A DNA stretch of 64,000 nt, from assembly GCA_020444065.1 (NCBI GenBank), contig JAHLLQ010000005.1, positions 186,001 through 250,000 on the forward strand, read 5' to 3'. The notes below the pieces were generated by a model. That model ran no database searches, had not been told where the DNA came from, and was given only the letters and a program-made list of their open reading frames with translations. Both the position numbers and the translations under genes were made by a program. The number at the start of each line of letters is the position of its first letter. Position 1 is the stretch's first letter. The DNA is from a bacterium. GTDB taxonomy: Bacteria; Sumerlaeota; Sumerlaeia; SLMS01; JAHLLQ01. Positions 51,977 to 61,697 of the stretch are shown piece by piece.

Positions 51977-53539
51977 TTAGTTGCTCGAAACGGGAAGCGG
52001 CGCTGCCAGGTCCGGATCGTCGTTCAACATGACCGCAGGTGAGGATTCGGGCGTGGAACTCATCAGGCTCGGGGAGCTGTAGAGCACCTGGTTCTTGAAC
52101 TTCGGTGTCACCACGACGAAGACCTTCGAGCGCGATGTCACTTCCTGCTCCATGCTGAACAGCGGGCGGATGATTGGAATGTCCTTCAGCAGCGGAATTC
52201 CGCGGCGCACGAAGTTGTTCGTCTCCTTGTCCAGTCCACCGAGGCTCAGCGGCTGACCGTCGCGCAGCGTTACCATCGATTCGACGAGGCGCTCTGAGAT
52301 GATCGGCTCGTCCAGTGCCGTGTAGCCGGCGAGGCTGTTGAGCACGAGGCGGATCTCGGCCGTTACCATCTCCGTTCCGATCACCGGCTGGATCACCATG
52401 TAGATGCCCTCGGCCTTCTCACTCGTCAGGGTCGACGGATCGCTTGCCGTGGAGCCCGGGCGAGCCGCGCCGAGTGTCGTGTTGACCTTCAGGGACGTTG
52501 TGTTCGGGACGATGGTCACCGGACGCGGACCGGCGGGGCTGTCGTAATCTTCCGCCACGGCGGAGACGCCCGGAGCCGTCTCGGTCAACTCCGACGGTGT
52601 CTGGAAGACCGTGTTGTAGCCGTACGAAGGACGGCGGCGCAGGCTGGACACGATGCCCGGGCGATTGTTCGTCGCCGTCACAGTGCTGCGCGTTACGACC
52701 TTGCCGGTGCCTGCCTGAACCGTGAAGTTCAGGAACGAGGCGAGCACCCCCGCATCGATCGTCACAAGGCTGTCGAGACGATTGAACGACTCACCGCCTT
52801 CGAAGTAATTGCCGGTGAACTCGAACTGACCGCCAACGGCGCGCTTCCATGCATCCCAATCGAGGCCCAGCTTGTCGATGTCGTCTTCTTCCAATTCCAC
52901 AGCCAGAACTTCAAACTCTACCTGCGGCGCGGGAACGTCATAGTACTGTGCCACGACGATGTCCCGCTTCCCGTCGCTCACCGAATCTTCGATGTAGATC
53001 GTATTGGTATCATCATCCGCCGAGACGCTGCCTTCGCCGGAGAGCGTTGTGTTCGCCACGGCCGCGGCGACCTCGGAGGCACGACGGTACTTCGTGCGCA
53101 TGTGGTAGTTGATGTTGCCCGTTGAGGAAACGACTCCAGGCAGATCGAGTGCCTTGATCGTCTGGACGACGGACGGCATTTGCTCGGCGGTTGTGACGAC
53201 CTGCAGGTAGTAGGTCTTCTCGCCGGTCTCCGGATCGGTGTACTTCAACGGACGCGCGGTTCCTTCTTCTAACTGAACGGCGCGAAGTGCATGCGGCAGC
53301 AGTTCGAGAGCTTCGGCGTGCTCCAGCGGAATGACTTCGCTGATATAGTGATTGTACTGTTGCTTGTCGCCCGTGCGGAAAATGGTGAAGTCCGAGACGC
53401 CTTCCGGAACGTTGCGGTTCAGATTGATCTGTTCGTCCTGATTGTTGTCAGCGATCGCCGGCTGCTGCTGCGCCCAGCCGGTCGCGATCAGGCTCCCCGT
53501 CAGCAATGCAGCCGAAAGGAGTTGCGTACACTTCATCAT
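51977..53539 (-). CDS. Type II/III secretion-type secretin
   Basis: A 520-residue outer-membrane secretin. A signal peptide (CTQLLSAALLTGSLIATGWAQ) precedes two N-domain-like repeats (about residues 50-230) and then the secretin core. The core has EFEVLAVELEEDDIDKLGLD, VVTRSTVTATNN, IPVIGTEMVTAEIRLVLNS-type and VTLRDGQPLSLGG, then RRGIPLLKDIPIIRPLFSMEQE, the classic secretin loop (last two shortened). It is shorter than GspD (about 650) and is close to the size of PilQ-core or orphan secretins. ATG at 53539 follows a GGGGGA. No other secretion gene is adjacent. Confidence 0.88.
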   Translation of the reverse strand: MMKCTQLLSAALLTGSLIATGWAQQQPAIADNNQDEQINLNRNVPEGVSDFTIFRTGDKQQYNHYISEVIPLEHAEALELLPHALRAVQLEEGTARPLKYTDPETGEKTYYLQVVTTAEQMPSVVQTIKALDLPGVVSSTGNINYHMRTKYRRASEVAAAVANTTLSGEGSVSADDDTNTIYIEDSVSDGKRDIVVAQYYDVPAPQVEFEVLAVELEEDDIDKLGLDWDAWKRAVGGQFEFTGNYFEGGESFNRLDSLVTIDAGVLASFLNFTVQAGTGKVVTRSTVTATNNRPGIVSSLRRRPSYGYNTVFQTPSELTETAPGVSAVAEDYDSPAGPRPVTIVPNTTSLKVNTTLGAARPGSTASDPSTLTSEKAEGIYMVIQPVIGTEMVTAEIRLVLNSLAGYTALDEPIISERLVESMVTLRDGQPLSLGGLDKETNNFVRRGIPLLKDIPIIRPLFSMEQEVTSRSKVFVVVTPKFKNQVLYSSPSLMSSTPESSPAVMLNDDPDLAAPLPVSSN

Positions 53540-53726
53540 TCCAGTTCCCCCATTGGGATAGAGTGATATGGCCGAGAATTTCCTATTGTATTCTTGCCTC
53601 GGCATCAAAACGAACAGGCTTCTCCCGATGGGGAGGCAAGGTGCAAGATGAATATCCTGACTGGAATGACAGAGGTTCGCAGGGGGGTAACTGAGGACTA
53701 ACGGCGGGCTAACAAACGAGGCAATT

Positions 53727-54860
53727 TCAGCTCAGATATCCGCGAAGTTGACCAGCTCGCAGACGCGCACGAAGAGCCTTTTCCGCCAAGCCTTGGTCGC
53801 GGTCACTGACGAACTCCATCTGCGTGCGGAGAGCCAGAATGCCATCGGGCAGTTTGCCGAGTTCGCGCAGCTTTACGGCATCCTTTTCCGTCACGACCAG
53901 GAAGTCAGCCTTTGCCCGGCGGCGCGCCGAATCCCACGCCAAGACATCGGCGCGTGTGACCTGCGAATGATCCGCGAGAACCTTCATTGCACCAACGGTT
54001 GCGCCCAGATCCTGAACCGTGTGCTTCACCGAGGCGGGATTGCCAACTCCGCACGCAATCAGCACGCGCGCGCCTTCCAGGTCGGAGGCAGGTCGAGCAC
54101 GGCGAGCACTGAGATCCATCAGCCCCGACACGGCGATCCGGGTCCGGACGACTGGCACGTGCGGCAGGCGGCGGCGGATTTCTCGACGAATGCGATCCGT
54201 GCGTTTCGACTGATCGGCGCGTGTCAGAACGATCAGGTGGGCCTTGGAAAGCACTGTTAGCGGCTCGCGCAACGTTCCGCGCGGGAAGAGGCGCAATTCC
54301 GTGATTGGCCGGGTGGCGTCCAGCAGGATGATCTCGGCCTGGCGCTCCAGGCGATGGTGCTGGAGGCCATCGTCCAGGATCAGCGTGTCGACCTTGAGGT
54401 TGTCGATCGCCGCGCGACCCGCGCGGGCGCGGTCGGAACAGGCGATAATCGGCGTTCGCTGCAGCGCGCGGGCCATCATGACCGGCTCGTCGCCGGCCTG
54501 GCGCGTATTCGAGCGCAGCCGCCGGCCATCGTGGACAATTGTCAAGCGGTCCTCGTCGGCCCGGCCGTAGCCCCGAGTCAGGATTGCCGTCGGGCGTCCA
54601 TTCTCGCGCAACCACTCCGCCAGCCAGATCGTGAATGGCGTCTTGCCGGTTCCACCCAGGCTGATATTGCCCACAGAGAGCACCATGGCCGGCAGACGCG
54701 TGCGAGATTTGGCCCCCAAATCGTAGAGTGCGCGGTTTGCCCAGGCCCCCGCGCCATAAACCGGCGCCACGACCGCCATGGCGGACTGGACGGCTCGCTC
54801 CAGTCGCGTCCGGGGGATGCGTTTGTCGGCGATGCGTTGAAAGAGATTGTGAAGGGGCAT
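53727..54860 (-). CDS. lpxK: Tetraacyldisaccharide 4'-kinase
   Basis: LpxK phosphorylates the lipid A disaccharide at the inner membrane, so the cell makes lipid A. The 377-residue protein has an N-terminal membrane-associated helix and the P-loop SVGNISLGGTGKTPFTIWLA, then RGYGR, a DEP near residue 120 and LILDDGLQHHRL, all characteristic. ATG at 54860 is preceded by GAGG; the longer frame to 54941 adds no family sequence. Confidence 0.95.
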   Translation of the reverse strand: MPLHNLFQRIADKRIPRTRLERAVQSAMAVVAPVYGAGAWANRALYDLGAKSRTRLPAMVLSVGNISLGGTGKTPFTIWLAEWLRENGRPTAILTRGYGRADEDRLTIVHDGRRLRSNTRQAGDEPVMMARALQRTPIIACSDRARAGRAAIDNLKVDTLILDDGLQHHRLERQAEIILLDATRPITELRLFPRGTLREPLTVLSKAHLIVLTRADQSKRTDRIRREIRRRLPHVPVVRTRIAVSGLMDLSARRARPASDLEGARVLIACGVGNPASVKHTVQDLGATVGAMKVLADHSQVTRADVLAWDSARRRAKADFLVVTEKDAVKLRELGKLPDGILALRTQMEFVSDRDQGLAEKALRARLRAGQLRGYLS

Positions 54861-55299
54861 GGACGGTGAGCCTCGAACGTTGCGCTGGTGTGTTCGTATG
54901 TTGGGCGAGGCCCTGGCAGCAACGGGGATTTGGCGTTTCAAGCCCTGGGGCAGAGTGGCTGCGGCTGGTCAGCGCAAAAAACGTACAAATAAAAGCGGGC
55001 GGCCCGCCCGAAGGGAATTTCCCTGTTCGGACGGGCCGCTCGCTGCTCAGTACATGGTGGGCGCAAAACGCGACTACCGAGAGTTACCCTCATGGATCGG
55101 CTCTCTCGGGGCAAGGACAAAATTGCGCATTTGTGCAAAAAAATGTGTGCGGAAAAAAGCAACCCTGCGCAGTTTCTGGATAATTCTGACCGGTTGTATC
55201 CGAAATCAATGTCAATTCCCACCCGAGGCCCGCATTCATGCCAAATCACCTTTACTCACAGTGAGCTTTCGAATTTCGCGCCGATTTTCTAATCTGACG
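54861..55299. other. Intergenic region between lpxK and the cardiolipin synthase
   Basis: The 439 bases hold the lpxK promoter and the terminator of the downstream-facing cls (at 54990-55044). The rest, about 55045-55299, has only small ORFs without RBS or motifs. It is A+T-richer than its surroundings and no RNA gene was recognised. Confidence 0.5.
54990..55044 (-). terminator. Rho-independent terminator after the cardiolipin synthase gene
   Basis: A long imperfect inverted repeat (54994-55012 with 55026-55044) rich in GCGGGC/GCCCGC is followed on the minus strand by TTTTATTTG. Confidence 0.8.
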
Positions 55300-56751
55300 T
55301 CACAAGACGGGCTGGAACAGCCGACAGAAATTCTCCACCAATCTCACGCCGGCCCACCGATCGAGGAACGGATCGCCCACTTCGATACTGCGCCCGAAGG
55401 CCTTTTCAAAGAGGCGCTCGACCATCTGGATCTCTTGCTTGGAGTAGAATAGCATCCCCAATTCGAAATTCAGCGCCAGGCTCCGCACGTCGAGATTCGC
55501 CGATCCCACGCCCGCCAGGCGATCGTCCGAGACGAACATCTTCGCGTGCATCATCGAGCCCTGGTACTGGTAGATCTTCACGCCCGCCTTGAGGAGCGGT
55601 TCCCAGTAGTATCGCATCGCGAAGTAGGGAACCCACCGATCCGGCCGGTTGTTTTGGGTCAGCAGGCGCACATCGACGCCGACCAGTGCCGCCGTCATCA
55701 GTACCTGCATCAGCGAATCATCCGGAACGAAGTAGGGCGTTGCGAGCCAAAGGCGCTGGCGGGTGCGCGTTCCGGCCAGGAACAGGACGCTGCGCGTGCG
55801 ATTCACGATCTGGTCGGGACCGGAGGAAACCAACTGAACCCAGCCCCGGCGTCGCGCCTCTGCGTCCGTCTCGTGCGAGGAGTCGTACGTGGGCTCCCAA
55901 TCCGTTCTGTCCGGAAGGCGCTCCTTGCGCTGCGTCGCGGTGAACTCCCAGTCGGCCCGGAACTCCTCCACCAGTGGCCTGGCCGCGGGCCCTTCGATTC
56001 GCAGGTGACAGTCGTACCAGGGGCCGAGCGCTCGATCGCGACCGAGGTACTCTCTGCCCACATTCATCCCGCCCGTAAACGCGACTCGACGATCAATGAT
56101 GACTAGCTTGCGGTGGTTGCGGAAGTTGATCTGGATGCGTCGGCGCAACAGGTTCAGCGGCAGGAACGGGTGACAGAAAACGCCCCCTTCGCGCAGGCGA
56201 TGCACAAAACGGCGATGCAACGACACAGAGCCTATCGCGTCGAAGAGCAGGTAGACGTTCACACCTTCGCGGGCCTTGCGCAGCAGCAGCCGCGCAAAAC
56301 GTTCGCCGCATTCATCCGGCCGCAGGGTGTAGAACTGAAAACAGATCTCGTGGCGAGCATCCTCGATGGCTTCCTCGAGGTGATCGTAGAAGACATGCGC
56401 ATCGGTGAAGAAACGCACGTCGTTGCCGACCGTGGAGGGGGTTTCGCCCAGTCGCGCCAGCATTCTTTGCAGTCGCTCGACTCCGGCGCGGGCCAGCGTG
56501 GTTTGGGCGACTGGGCTGTCGGACTTATGGATCGGGCCGCGGCCCAGCTGACGCAGAGGCTTGCGCACCTCCGGATCGCCGATCGTCCAGAACAAGATCA
56601 CGCCCAGGAACGGCAAGAATGCCACGCCAAACATCCAGGCGATGGCGCTGGTGGAGTTGCGCTTGATCTTGAGAATGCGAGGAATAGTCAGCGCCGCCAT
56701 CACCAGGTGAATGGTCGACGCTGCAGCGGTCATCTCGTTCAGGAACCACAT
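55300..56751 (-). CDS. cls: Cardiolipin synthase, phospholipase D family
   Basis: The 483-residue membrane enzyme joins phosphatidylglycerol molecules to cardiolipin. Two N-terminal transmembrane segments (about residues 8-28 and 36-58) are followed by two HKD motifs: HRKLVIID (about 220) and HAKMFVSDDRLAGVGSANLD (about 400), each with the downstream GGMN or GSAN. ATG at 56751 has GAGGGG upstream; the frame continues upstream on the antisense of the next gene and is rejected there. It is divergent from the aldo/keto reductase. Confidence 0.92.
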   Translation of the reverse strand: MWFLNEMTAAASTIHLVMAALTIPRILKIKRNSTSAIAWMFGVAFLPFLGVILFWTIGDPEVRKPLRQLGRGPIHKSDSPVAQTTLARAGVERLQRMLARLGETPSTVGNDVRFFTDAHVFYDHLEEAIEDARHEICFQFYTLRPDECGERFARLLLRKAREGVNVYLLFDAIGSVSLHRRFVHRLREGGVFCHPFLPLNLLRRRIQINFRNHRKLVIIDRRVAFTGGMNVGREYLGRDRALGPWYDCHLRIEGPAARPLVEEFRADWEFTATQRKERLPDRTDWEPTYDSSHETDAEARRRGWVQLVSSGPDQIVNRTRSVLFLAGTRTRQRLWLATPYFVPDDSLMQVLMTAALVGVDVRLLTQNNRPDRWVPYFAMRYYWEPLLKAGVKIYQYQGSMMHAKMFVSDDRLAGVGSANLDVRSLALNFELGMLFYSKQEIQMVERLFEKAFGRSIEVGDPFLDRWAGVRLVENFCRLFQPVL

Positions 56752-56880
56752 GGTGAACGCCCCTCGCAATGGTCCACATGCAATTCCTAGTCCCGCTTTG
56801 CCGCGGCGCCAATGGATTTCGCCTTGGCCACGGTCTTGCTTCAAGTCAACGATAACAGAATCTTTCCGGGAGGCAGTGAA

Positions 56881-57870
56881 TTGAATACACGGAAACTGGG
56901 AAATACAGATCTTGAATTCACCGTGATCGGCTTCGGCGCTTGGGCCATCGGTGGCCCGTGGGCGTTCGGGTGGGGGCCGACGGATGACGAACTGGCAGTC
57001 GCAGCCATCAAGGAAGGCCTCGATCGCGGCATCAATTGGATCGACACCGCGCACGTCTATGGCTTCGGCCACAGCGAAGAAGTCGTCGGCCGCGCGATCA
57101 AGGGCCGCGATCGCGACAGCGTGCTGGTTGCCACAAAATGCGGCCTGCTCCAGAATCCCGCCAAGCCATTCGAAGCGATGCCGAAGCTGAAGGCGGCCAG
57201 CGTGCGCGAGGAACTGGAAGGTTCGCTGCGCCGGCTCGATGTCGACTACATCGACCTTTACCAGATTCACTGGCCGAACCCGCCCGAGGATATCGAGGAA
57301 GCCTGGACCGAGATGGCGAAGATCCTCGAGGAGGGAAAGGTGCGCGCGATCGGCGTCTCCAACTTCAATCCGGAGCAGATGGATCGCGTTGCGAAGATTC
57401 ATCCGATTGCATCGCTGCAGCCGCCCTACTCGATGGTTGCTCGCGATTCCGAGTTCAGCCAGATCCCGTACTGCAACAAGAACAACATCGGCGTCGTTTG
57501 CTACTCACCGATGCACAGCGGCTTGCTGACCGGCAAGGTCACGCACGAGTGGGTGGAGAACCTGGCCGACGACGATTGGCGGAAGACGAAGAACCCGAAC
57601 TACCAATCGCCGGCGCTCGACATTAATGTCGAGTTCATCGAAGGCGTGCTGCGTCCCATCGCCGACGCGCACGGAGTCGCTCCGGGACAGATCGCCGTCG
57701 CATGGACACTGCGCGGCGACCTGATCACATCTGCCATCGTCGGCGCACGCAATCCGCGCCAGGTTGCAGAGACCGTACGCGCCGCAGAAGTCAAGCTGAC
57801 CGAAGAGGATCTGCAGAAGATTGAGGAAGGCCTGAAGACGAGGACGGCCAAGTTGGAAGCCGCGAAGTAA
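56881..57870 (+). CDS. Aldo/keto reductase
   Basis: A 329-residue NADPH-dependent (beta/alpha)8 oxidoreductase. Motifs: RKLGNTDLEFTVIGFGAWAIGG at the start (first 20 residues as pattern), WIDTAHVYGFGHSEE with the catalytic Asp and Tyr, ATKCGL with the Lys, LYQIHWPNPP with the His, and the C-terminal IVGARNPRQV cofactor region. TTG at 56881 has GGGAGG seven bases upstream, and no ATG fits. The substrate is unknown. It ends at a hairpin shared with the convergent molybdenum hydroxylase operon. Confidence 0.92.
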   Translation: MNTRKLGNTDLEFTVIGFGAWAIGGPWAFGWGPTDDELAVAAIKEGLDRGINWIDTAHVYGFGHSEEVVGRAIKGRDRDSVLVATKCGLLQNPAKPFEAMPKLKAASVREELEGSLRRLDVDYIDLYQIHWPNPPEDIEEAWTEMAKILEEGKVRAIGVSNFNPEQMDRVAKIHPIASLQPPYSMVARDSEFSQIPYCNKNNIGVVCYSPMHSGLLTGKVTHEWVENLADDDWRKTKNPNYQSPALDINVEFIEGVLRPIADAHGVAPGQIAVAWTLRGDLITSAIVGARNPRQVAETVRAAEVKLTEEDLQKIEEGLKTRTAKLEAAK

Positions 57871-57901
57871 CTACGAGAAGTTTCCATCCGAAACAAGATG
57901 A

Positions 57902-57931
57902 AATCGGCCCGGCATTGCTGCCGGGCCGATT
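57902..57931. terminator. Bidirectional hairpin between AKR and the hydroxylase operon
   Basis: AATCGGCCCGGC (57902-57913) pairs perfectly with GCCGGGCCGATT (57920-57931). It serves both convergent genes; T-runs are short on both sides. Confidence 0.7.
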
Positions 57932-57955
57932 GGGTCATTGCATGTCGAGTATTGC

Positions 57956-60346
57956 TCAGGCGTTCGCCTTCTTGGCTTCGATCGCTGCCAGGATCTTTTC
58001 CGGCGTGTAGGGCGATTCGAACAGTCGCACGCCCACGGCGTCGTAGATTGCGTTGGCGATGGTCGGCAACGGTCCGTTGGTCGAGATTTCCGAGACCGAC
58101 TTCGCACCGTAGGGGCCGGTCGGTTCGTGCGTCTCGATCAGGAACGTGCGCAGACGAGGTACATCCTGCGTGCTGTAGAGTTTGTAGTAGTTGAACGTCG
58201 GGTTCACCATGCGGCCCTGATTGTTGAAGATGTACCGCTCGGTGATGGCCGAGGACAGCGCATTGATGACTGCGCCCTCCGTCTGGCCTTCCGCCAGCGC
58301 CGGGTTGATCGCCGTGCCGCAATCGACGCAGGCGACGTATTCCAGACAGCGAACGTGGCCGGTCTCTTCGTCGACTTCGACTTCGGCGAAGTGCGCGGCG
58401 AACGGCGGCGGAGACGCGTGCGAAATTGCCGACGCGTGCGCCATTACCTGGTGCTGGTTCCGCATGTACAGCGTACGCAGCGCGATGTCCTGGAAGGTCA
58501 TGCGCTTGTTCGCGTCGCCCACGACGGAGAACCCGCGGTGCTCGTGAACGAGCTGATCCTTCGCAACGCCGAGGTCTTCCGCGGCAACGTCCATCATCGA
58601 GTCGATCAGCTTCTCCGCGGCCTTCTTCACGGCCTGGCCGGAGAGATAGGTCGTGCTCGAGGCGTACGCGCCGACATCGAACGGCGTGATGTCCGTGTCG
58701 CTGGAGAACGCAACGACTTCGTCCAACGCAACCTTCAGCGTTTCCGCTGCGATCTGCGTCAGGACCGTGTCGCTGCCCGTGCCGAGATCGGTCGCACCGA
58801 CGTGCAGATTCACGCTGCCGTCGTCGTTCAACTTCATCGCGGCCGCGGCCATATCGATTTCGGGAATCGACGAGCCCTGCATCAGGATGCACATGCCGAC
58901 GCCGCGCTTCTTCGGGCCTGGCGCATTGCGTCCCTTGCGGAACTTGTCCTTCCAACCGATGGCTTCTGCGCCCTTCTTGATCGCTTCTTCGAGGCCGCAC
59001 GACATGATGCTCATGTCGACGCCCTCGCGGCCTTCGCCGAGTGCCTTGAATAGCGGCGACGTTTCGCCTTCCTTGATGTGGTTCCGCAGCGAGAATTCCA
59101 CCGGATCCATGCCGCACTTCTCGGCTGCCATGTCCATCAGCACGCCAAGAGGTAACATCCCCTGCGTTGCACCGTAGCCGCGATACGCGCCGCCGACGGG
59201 CAGATTCGTGTAAGCGGAACGGCCGGTCCAACGAAGGTGCTCGCAACGATACAGCGGGAGGCACTTCGAGCCCGCGTTTGTCAGCACGGTCAGCGCGTGT
59301 GCACCGTAGGCGCCGCTGTTCAGAATCGCGTAGAAATCGATCGCCTTGATGTCGCCATTTTTCATCAAGCCGACCTTCATCCGCATGCGGAACGGGTGGC
59401 GCGTGCGGGCGGAGACCAGATCCTCTGCGCGCGTGTATTCCATGATGACCGGCTTGCCGGTTTTCAGCGTCAGCATACCTGCGACCGGCTCGAGCAGAAT
59501 CTCCTGCTTGCCGCCGAATGCACCGCCGACGCGCGGCTTGATCACGTGGATGCGCCCCGCGGGAATCTGCAGAACCTGCGCGCAGATGCGCCGCGCGTGA
59601 TACGGAACCTGGGTCGCTGTGCGAATCACGAGACGACCGTTCGGATCCAGCCACGACACCGTCACGTGGGGCTCGAGCGCCGCATGCGAGGTGTAGTGAT
59701 TGTCGAACGTTCCTTCCAGAATGAAGTCCGCTTCCGCCAGACCCTTCTCAACGTCGCCGACGGCGGCGTCACTCATGCCGGCGATGTTCTTCGTCGGATC
59801 CCACGGCAGGAAAGACTCGGCGTCTTCTTCATCGTGCAATAGCGGCGCGCCTTCGGACATTGCTTCGTCGACGTCATAGACGGCGGGAAGGACTTCGTAC
59901 TCAACTTCGATCGCGCGCGCCGCGGCCAAAGCCGTCTCGCGATCCACCGCCGCGACGGCAGCCACGCGATCGCCCACGTAACGCACCTTCGTGTCGAACA
60001 GGAAGGTGTCGTACGGCGATGGCTCAGGATAGCCCTGGCCGGCCGTCGTGTGCGGAATGCGTGGCACGTTCTTGTAGCAAATCACCGCCTCGACGCCCGG
60101 CATCGCTTCGGCCTTCGACGTGTCGATGCTCTTGATGCGCGCGTGAGCGTGGGGCGAGGTCTTGATAATACCGATCAACGGATTCTTCGGCAGCAGATCC
60201 ATGGCGTACTCAGCCTGGCCGCAAGCCATGCCGAGCGCGTCGACCTTGCGCTGGCTCGTTCCAACGAGGGCGTCCTTCGCCTTGCCGGTGGCATCCTGCT
60301 TCAGCGCCGCCGGGGCGGGCGCCGTGATTTTGCGTGTGTCAGTCAC
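57956..60346 (-). CDS. Molybdenum hydroxylase large subunit (xanthine dehydrogenase family)
   Basis: The 796-residue subunit holds the molybdopterin-cytosine dinucleotide site. Motifs: VGTSQRKVDALGMACGQAEY at the start (20 residues), TFDNHYTSHAALEPH, VGGAFGGKQE, AYRGYGATQG, VGATDLGTGSDTV and, near the end, EPTGPYGAKSVSEI with the family's active-site Glu. GTG at 60346 overlaps the stop of the 2Fe-2S subunit (GTGA) with GGAGG before it; a longer frame to 60691 is antisense and is rejected. Substrate could be a purine, CO, nicotinate, an aldehyde or another N-heterocycle; the AYRCSFR loop of CO dehydrogenase is not seen, so CO is unlikely. Confidence 0.9.
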   Translation of the reverse strand: MTDTRKITAPAPAALKQDATGKAKDALVGTSQRKVDALGMACGQAEYAMDLLPKNPLIGIIKTSPHAHARIKSIDTSKAEAMPGVEAVICYKNVPRIPHTTAGQGYPEPSPYDTFLFDTKVRYVGDRVAAVAAVDRETALAAARAIEVEYEVLPAVYDVDEAMSEGAPLLHDEEDAESFLPWDPTKNIAGMSDAAVGDVEKGLAEADFILEGTFDNHYTSHAALEPHVTVSWLDPNGRLVIRTATQVPYHARRICAQVLQIPAGRIHVIKPRVGGAFGGKQEILLEPVAGMLTLKTGKPVIMEYTRAEDLVSARTRHPFRMRMKVGLMKNGDIKAIDFYAILNSGAYGAHALTVLTNAGSKCLPLYRCEHLRWTGRSAYTNLPVGGAYRGYGATQGMLPLGVLMDMAAEKCGMDPVEFSLRNHIKEGETSPLFKALGEGREGVDMSIMSCGLEEAIKKGAEAIGWKDKFRKGRNAPGPKKRGVGMCILMQGSSIPEIDMAAAAMKLNDDGSVNLHVGATDLGTGSDTVLTQIAAETLKVALDEVVAFSSDTDITPFDVGAYASSTTYLSGQAVKKAAEKLIDSMMDVAAEDLGVAKDQLVHEHRGFSVVGDANKRMTFQDIALRTLYMRNQHQVMAHASAISHASPPPFAAHFAEVEVDEETGHVRCLEYVACVDCGTAINPALAEGQTEGAVINALSSAITERYIFNNQGRMVNPTFNYYKLYSTQDVPRLRTFLIETHEPTGPYGAKSVSEISTNGPLPTIANAIYDAVGVRLFESPYTPEKILAAIEAKKANA

Positions 60347-60819
60347 TTGGCGCCTCCTTTGGAGAGTCGTTCCGCGGCCAGAACGGCGGCGTCGAAGATC
60401 TTCACGTAGCCGGTGCAGCGGCACAGGTTGCCGTCCAGCGCGAGGCGAACATCCGCCTCGGTCGGCTTCGGATTGTCTTTCAGCAGCGCCTCGAGCGTCA
60501 GCGCGATGCCCGGGGTACAGTAACCGCACTGCACACCCGCCGCATCCACCAGGGCTTCCTGGATCGGATGCGGATTCGCCGGCGAACCAAGGCCCTCGAT
60601 CGTCTTGATGTCGGCACCTTCGCAGCGCGCCGCCAGCGTCAGGCAGGAGTTCGCCGGCCGGCCGTCGATCAGAACCGTACAGGTTCCGCATGTGCCTTCG
60701 CGACAGCCGATCTTCGTGCCCGTCAGGTGCGCATTGTCTCGCAGCAGATCGACCAGCGGCAGATCCGGCGCCACGTCGAACTCGCGTTCTTTGCCATTCA
60801 GTTTGAATCGGATAATCAT
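60343..60819 (-). CDS. Molybdenum hydroxylase 2Fe-2S subunit
   Basis: A 158-residue small subunit with two 2Fe-2S clusters. GCREGTCGTCTVL and NSCL supply the plant-type cluster; QCGYCTPG and LCRCTGY supply the second cluster next to the molybdopterin. Its gene is between the FAD subunit (2 bases away) and the large subunit (overlap), so all three are coexpressed. Confidence 0.95.
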   Translation of the reverse strand: MIIRFKLNGKEREFDVAPDLPLVDLLRDNAHLTGTKIGCREGTCGTCTVLIDGRPANSCLTLAARCEGADIKTIEGLGSPANPHPIQEALVDAAGVQCGYCTPGIALTLEALLKDNPKPTEADVRLALDGNLCRCTGYVKIFDAAVLAAERLSKGGAK

Positions 60820-60821
60820 CG

Positions 60822-61697
60822 TTATGCCCCCTTGCCGTTGCCGGAACTGTCGACAGCCAGCGCTTCCGCCAGCGTCCGGCGCACGATCACCGGCGCCACC
60901 TTCGAGCGATAATCGCGGCTGGCGCGGAAGTCCTCGCGCACCGTCACGCCTTCGACCGCCGCGGCACCGGCCTTGGCCAGCACTTCATCGGACAACTCGG
61001 CGCCGGCCAGGATCTTCTCCGCCGCTTCCGAGCGAAACGGCACAACCGATAGCGCACCGACCGCCACGCGGGCTTCACTGCACTTGGCGCCGTCCATTGT
61101 CAGCTTCACGCAGGCCTGAATCAGCGCGTACTCGGTTTGCACTTCTGCATACTTGTGGAACGCGGCGCGCTCGCCGGTCTTCGGCATCGGAATCGTCACG
61201 TGCGTGACGAGATCGCCCTTGTTGAGCGTCTTGACCGGGTGCTGGGCGAAGAACTCAGCCGCGGGGATGTCGCGTCCGCCGGACGCGTTCTCGACGCGGA
61301 CCGTTCCGTCCAGTGCCAACAGAATCGGAGGCAGGGTGGACCAGTAGTAGCACTGTACCACATTGCCGCCGACCGAGATCAGGTTGCGAACGTTGCAACT
61401 GGCGGCGCCGAGCAGCGCCTTCTCCAGCAGTCCTCCCCAGGCCTTCTTTACGCGATCGTCGCGGTGCATCTGGCCAAACGTCACCATCGCGCCGATGCGC
61501 AGCCCCGCAGGCGTTTCTTCAATCTTGTCCAGCCCCAGGCGCCCGAGATCCACGCCTTCGAAGCCCTTGGCGTCTTTCGTCTGAATAATCGAGACGCCTC
61601 CCCCGACCGGCCGCCGGGCCGCGCCGTCTTCAGCCAGCAGCCCCAGGGCCTCCTTCAGATCCGCCGGCCGGTGATAAGCGGTCATTCCAACTGTCAT
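60822..61697 (-). CDS. Molybdenum hydroxylase FAD-binding subunit
   Basis: The 291-residue medium subunit binds FAD and accepts electrons from the 2Fe-2S clusters. GGGVSIIQTKDAKG (pyrophosphate region) and NLISVGGNVVQCYYWSTLPP, the second FAD motif (20 residues), are clear, and the C-terminal CO_deh_flav_C domain follows. The start is ATG at 61697 or 61685; GGAG precedes the latter and AAGGA the former. It is the first gene of the operon. Confidence 0.92.
   Translation of the reverse strand: MTVGMTAYHRPADLKEALGLLAEDGAARRPVGGGVSIIQTKDAKGFEGVDLGRLGLDKIEETPAGLRIGAMVTFGQMHRDDRVKKAWGGLLEKALLGAASCNVRNLISVGGNVVQCYYWSTLPPILLALDGTVRVENASGGRDIPAAEFFAQHPVKTLNKGDLVTHVTIPMPKTGERAAFHKYAEVQTEYALIQACVKLTMDGAKCSEARVAVGALSVVPFRSEAAEKILAGAELSDEVLAKAGAAAVEGVTVREDFRASRDYRSKVAPVIVRRTLAEALAVDSSGNGKGA

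Noticed and set aside
55092-55292. 66-residue ORF in the lpxK-cls gap
   Set aside because: The context is a terminator-bearing intergenic region and no family pattern is seen.
55300-57402. The cls frame extended to 57402
   Set aside because: The extra part is antisense to the aldo/keto reductase gene; the first transmembrane segment starts at 56751.
57956-60691. The molybdenum large subunit frame extended to 60691
   Set aside because: The extension overlaps the 2Fe-2S subunit gene, while GTG 60346 has an RBS and a 4-base overlap.
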